In this document: piece by piece, positions 61,218-64,000 of the stretch
How the letters are laid out: the number at the start of each line of letters is the position of its first letter
Position numbering within the stretch: position 1 is the first letter of the stretch
Assembly (NCBI GenBank): GCA_013339895.1
Contig: JABACO010000001.1
Span: 8,474,020-8,538,019, forward strand
DNA: 64,000 nucleotides
Reading direction: 5' to 3'
Source of the DNA: Ephydatia muelleri
Lineage: Eukaryota; Porifera; Demospongiae; Spongillida; Spongillidae
Position numbers and translations under genes: made by a program
The notes under the pieces: generated by a model
Seen by the model: the letters and a program-made list of their open reading frames with translations, nothing else
Told to the model about the DNA's origin: nothing
The model's database searches: none

Positions 61218-61403
61218 TATTTTCAGTATGAATCCTTAATTTGTTGAAATAACATTGTTTGCATTTGTCAATGGAGTATAGAACATCACCAGATTACTTT
61301 GTACATAATATAAATCAGTTGATGTATCCAATGTGACTTTATTTTATGCTGCTCTTAAAATTTGATGCATGCATGACAAAAATCCTGGTATCCTGAGCGT
61401 CCC
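61218..61403 (+). other. 3' UTR of the DUF4440 gene
   Basis: Inferred from the stop codon at 61215-61217 and the AATAAA at 61404. Confidence 0.5.
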
Positions 61404-61409
61404 AATAAA
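61404..61409 (+). terminator. polyadenylation signal AATAAA
   Basis: Canonical AATAAA about 187 bp after the DUF4440 stop codon. The only strong candidate nearby. Confidence 0.5.
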
Positions 61410-63239
61410 GCTCTACTGTGGAGAACATCATACTTGGCCAATTTTTTTTTTTCCCCCCAAAGTTTTATGTTCTATGTTGTGTTTTTCGGATAATTACATA
61501 CCTCTATTTTGATATGACTTGGCAGTATGAACTTGAAAAAGATAGTCATCACGTGAACCAATGGTTAGTTATTAACGATTTTAGCTACCCCTCTCCAAAT
61601 CAACTTGTGCATTGATTTTCTGCCTGAGTTTTTCGTCTTTTTCAATGAAATTACTAGTACATCTATGTCTTCAACGTTTGAGTCTTACGCATTCAACTTC
61701 GGATCGAACGTTACAGTTGCATTCATAAAAACACCACCATTTTAGGTGTGTTTGTGTTAGGTCAGGTTTTTCCTCTTGCAAAGATTATAGCACTCAGGAT
61801 TTTCAGATTACATTGTGCGATACGTGTTGTATCGAATTGGCTCCATCCACGGCCTGTAACGTTAAACGTAGCGTAGAAAACAAGCTCAAAAAAAACAGTT
61901 GCTTGGTAACGTCGCCATTTTGAATAATTAGACATTGAATACGTTTAAAAAACGCATAAACTTTCATAACCTATCTAATTATCGAGGGCGTTGTTTCTGA
62001 AACGGCAAAACCCTCCTGACGAAATTCCAACTAGCAGTCGCTCTAAAAGGCACGCTAGTAAGGCTGCCTCGTCGACACGGACGGAGCTGAAAAAGCGAAA
62101 GAGTCCCCGAGGAGACCCGTTAGCAGGTGTACAGTACATGCGCAATGCTAAGATCTTTGTGAGGTCAGGCAAATATTGACCCAACGCATCTAGTTGTTTG
62201 GCAGAATCTTCTTGAATCGTTACACGTGACCTCCTCCGTTTCCCTGTCACTTGCTGGCATTGTTCTTCTGAGCATTTCTGCCAATGCTTCATTACACCTA
62301 ACGGTTCCTCGCTCATATACAATACACTCACTATCTTGCTTCACACAGGTCATCAGCTCAGACAGATATCCAGCAGCTGCATCTCGAATAGACATGTCAT
62401 CTGACTGTAGAGTGCAAGCATCCAAATTGAATGTGACCAAATATGGATTGGGAGGGGGGCCAAAAAAGTGATAAAGGGCGGGCGGCAGCCAATCCTATGT
62501 AGAAGAAAGCATGCACGCAAATCAAGATTACATAATTGTAATGTATGCATCAAAATGCTATATAAAATTTGAGGGAAAGCAATAACAGTTCTTTCTATAA
62601 ACCACTTCCTCTTCCCCTCCATCTTTTACTTCTCCCCTATGTTGTATTTCCGAAGGAGAGGGGGTGGGGGCATACCGGCAGACCAGAGGGTCCAGACTGA
62701 CCCTTCCTTCCTCTGACTCCAGTCTACCCCTACTGGTGAAGAGAACTCACTATGCTGCCTGCAGCACCTTTGTTTCCCACACTGCCTGGGATTCTTTTAA
62801 CACCAGGTTCCTCCCTCCCCCCCTCCCTCCCTCCCTCCCTCCCTCACCCCCCACATGCACCAAAGTTACTGGCTTTTGGAAGTCTTACAACTGGTCCTGT
62901 TTCTTCAGGAACCCTGGAAAATTGTGGATGGAGGAGGTTCAATGCAGGGAGAAGGAGTTGATGAGGGGGGGGGGGGGTAATTTGGGTTTATGGGGATTTG
63001 GTCTGCCATTCATCCCCAGATTGCTGGGAAATCCTGTGATACCAGGTTACTATGGGAACCATGAAGTACTTGGGGACTGTACAAGAGTGGGTCCGAGGGG
63101 AGGGACAGAGGTGGGGATTAGGGTGCAAGTGTTGTTACAACCAGTCCAGGTTTGCCCGGGAGTCAGGTCCAAGTGGATCATACACATACACACATACAAT
63201 ATACACAAACACATACCGGGTGTAGGCAACGTTTGAAAA
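61410..63239. other. no assigned gene
   Basis: Minus-strand frames at 61975-62440 (SDDMSIRDAAAGYLSELMTC, RCNEALAEMLRRTMPASDRE) have protein-like composition and could be exons of a gene entering from the right, but no family was recognised. CCCT/CCTC runs occur at about 62812-62846 and a G-run at about 62965-62977. Confidence 0.4.
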
Positions 63240-63800
63240 TTATATAACTCAGGTTTGAAATTAATTAACCACTTCATTTATTTTATATGCATTACATAGT
63301 TAGGTAAATGTTATTATGTACACGTTCTAAGTGGTTATTTTAAGCAAATCAAAACCCTCATAAATCAACATATTCAAAGCCCTCTAGTATCGAAGTTATT
63401 CAAGATTATGGTTAGAGCTAGTTAATTTAATAACTATGAAAAGTAGTACAAGATATGAATATGCAGTGGAACAAGATTAATTTCAAGTTACCCAGTTAAA
63501 TTGTAATTACCCATTTAAAAATTATTCAGGTTGAATTTTAATTGGATAACACATGCAATTTAATAACATGAAAGTTTGCTATGAAATGAAGTAAAAAAAC
63601 CCAGATTATATATGTGAAAGTGAGTTATTAAACGTCACTAAAAATGTTGTCATTTTTAATGTTTGAAGTTTGAATTGTTGCTTTGAAAAATGCAAATCAA
63701 ATTAAAAGTTCTTCAAATTTTAATTCAGGTTAATGCGTAGTTTATAAATCTCCCTTTAGTTAAAAGTTGCACATTAATTTATTTATTAATGTTTAAAGGT
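63240..63800 (-). repeat. AT-rich dispersed repeat C, copy 3 (inverted)
   Basis: Reverse-oriented relative of 12200-12760 and 35440-35990. Mirrored words include AACCCTCATAAATCAACAT, AAAGCCCT and TTTTAATTCAGGTTA. Confidence 0.78.
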
Positions 63801-63924
63801 AATCACATGTTAATTAATAACGCAGTTCGTATTTGCCTACGTTCTGCACCATCATATCCACAAATTCATTTAAATTTATAATCCTACTAAGAAAATATAT
63901 TCATTTAAAACCAATGACTTCAGT

Positions 63925-63990
63925 TGTGAACACACATACACACACATACATACATACATACGTATACACACATGCATACACATACACACA
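63925..63990. repeat. CATACA/CA microsatellite at window end
   Basis: ACACACATACACACACATAC-type short repeats. Confidence 0.9.
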
Positions 63991-64000
63991 CATTGGTAAA

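Noticed and set aside
62226-62471. Plus-strand frame with a signal-peptide-like start (MTSSVSLSLAGIVLLS)
   Set aside because: The opposite strand has the more protein-like composition here, and the hydrophobic start is explained by reading the complement of an acidic/helical stretch; no family match.

Overview
The window looks like animal nuclear DNA, most likely from a demosponge or another early-branching marine invertebrate. Genes are split into many short exons with GT-AG introns. Local sequence is AT-rich with frequent TACATGTA-like words. Microsatellites, small palindromic elements and LINE fragments are everywhere. The protein families also fit: an Ig/FN3-type single-pass receptor with a short tyrosine-rich tail, a sponge-style death-domain fragment, an avidin, and ankyrin exons. 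Taxonomy is inferred from style, not proven. No prokaryotic operon, CRISPR array, rRNA or tRNA was seen.

Layout. 1-12 kb: an Ig/FN3 transmembrane receptor gene (6.3-9.6 kb, +), a degraded 5' duplicate of it at the left edge, a duplicated membrane/tail exon downstream, and a LINE 3' end. 12-19 kb: dispersed repeats and foldback elements around an unrecognised but well-formed multi-exon gene (15.0-16.8 kb, +). 19.8-24.3 kb (-): a von Willebrand A plus Vwaint protein in about ten exons, one intron of which is almost filled by a long-inverted-repeat element. 24.7-29 kb: an 808-bp inverted-repeat element and a Ginger1-type integrase DNA transposon with CCGG target-site signature. 29-32.4 kb: mostly low-complexity and duplicated non-genic DNA. 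32.4-36.8 kb (-): a divergent Rab-like GTPase gene with a 550-bp (GGGA)n tract in an intron. 38.0-38.8 kb (-): a death-domain gene remnant. 38.9-39.7 kb: a piggyBac-like non-autonomous element. 40.8-42.1 kb (+): a LINE with an RLE-like C-terminus. 42.2-42.8 kb (-): an avidin/streptavidin-family gene retaining every classical biotin contact. 45.3-48.6 kb: a three-copy tandem duplication carrying an ankyrin exon. 48.8-54.4 kb (-): the C-terminal part of UTP20, with several frame lesions. 55.4-61.2 kb (+): an intact four-exon DUF4440/SnoaL-like (NTF2-fold) gene whose 4.5-kb second intron holds LINE remains. 61.2-64 kb: low-complexity DNA and a third copy of an AT-rich repeat.

The genes do not form an obvious functional unit; this is an ordinary, repeat-dense metazoan neighbourhood. 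The most notable items are the avidin gene, the Ginger1 element with extra exon-like DNA, the tandem-palindrome piggyBac-like ends, and the recurrence of single-base frame lesions in three unrelated host genes (UTP20, death domain, avidin). Those lesions may be real decay or uncorrected assembly errors. All exon borders were read by eye.
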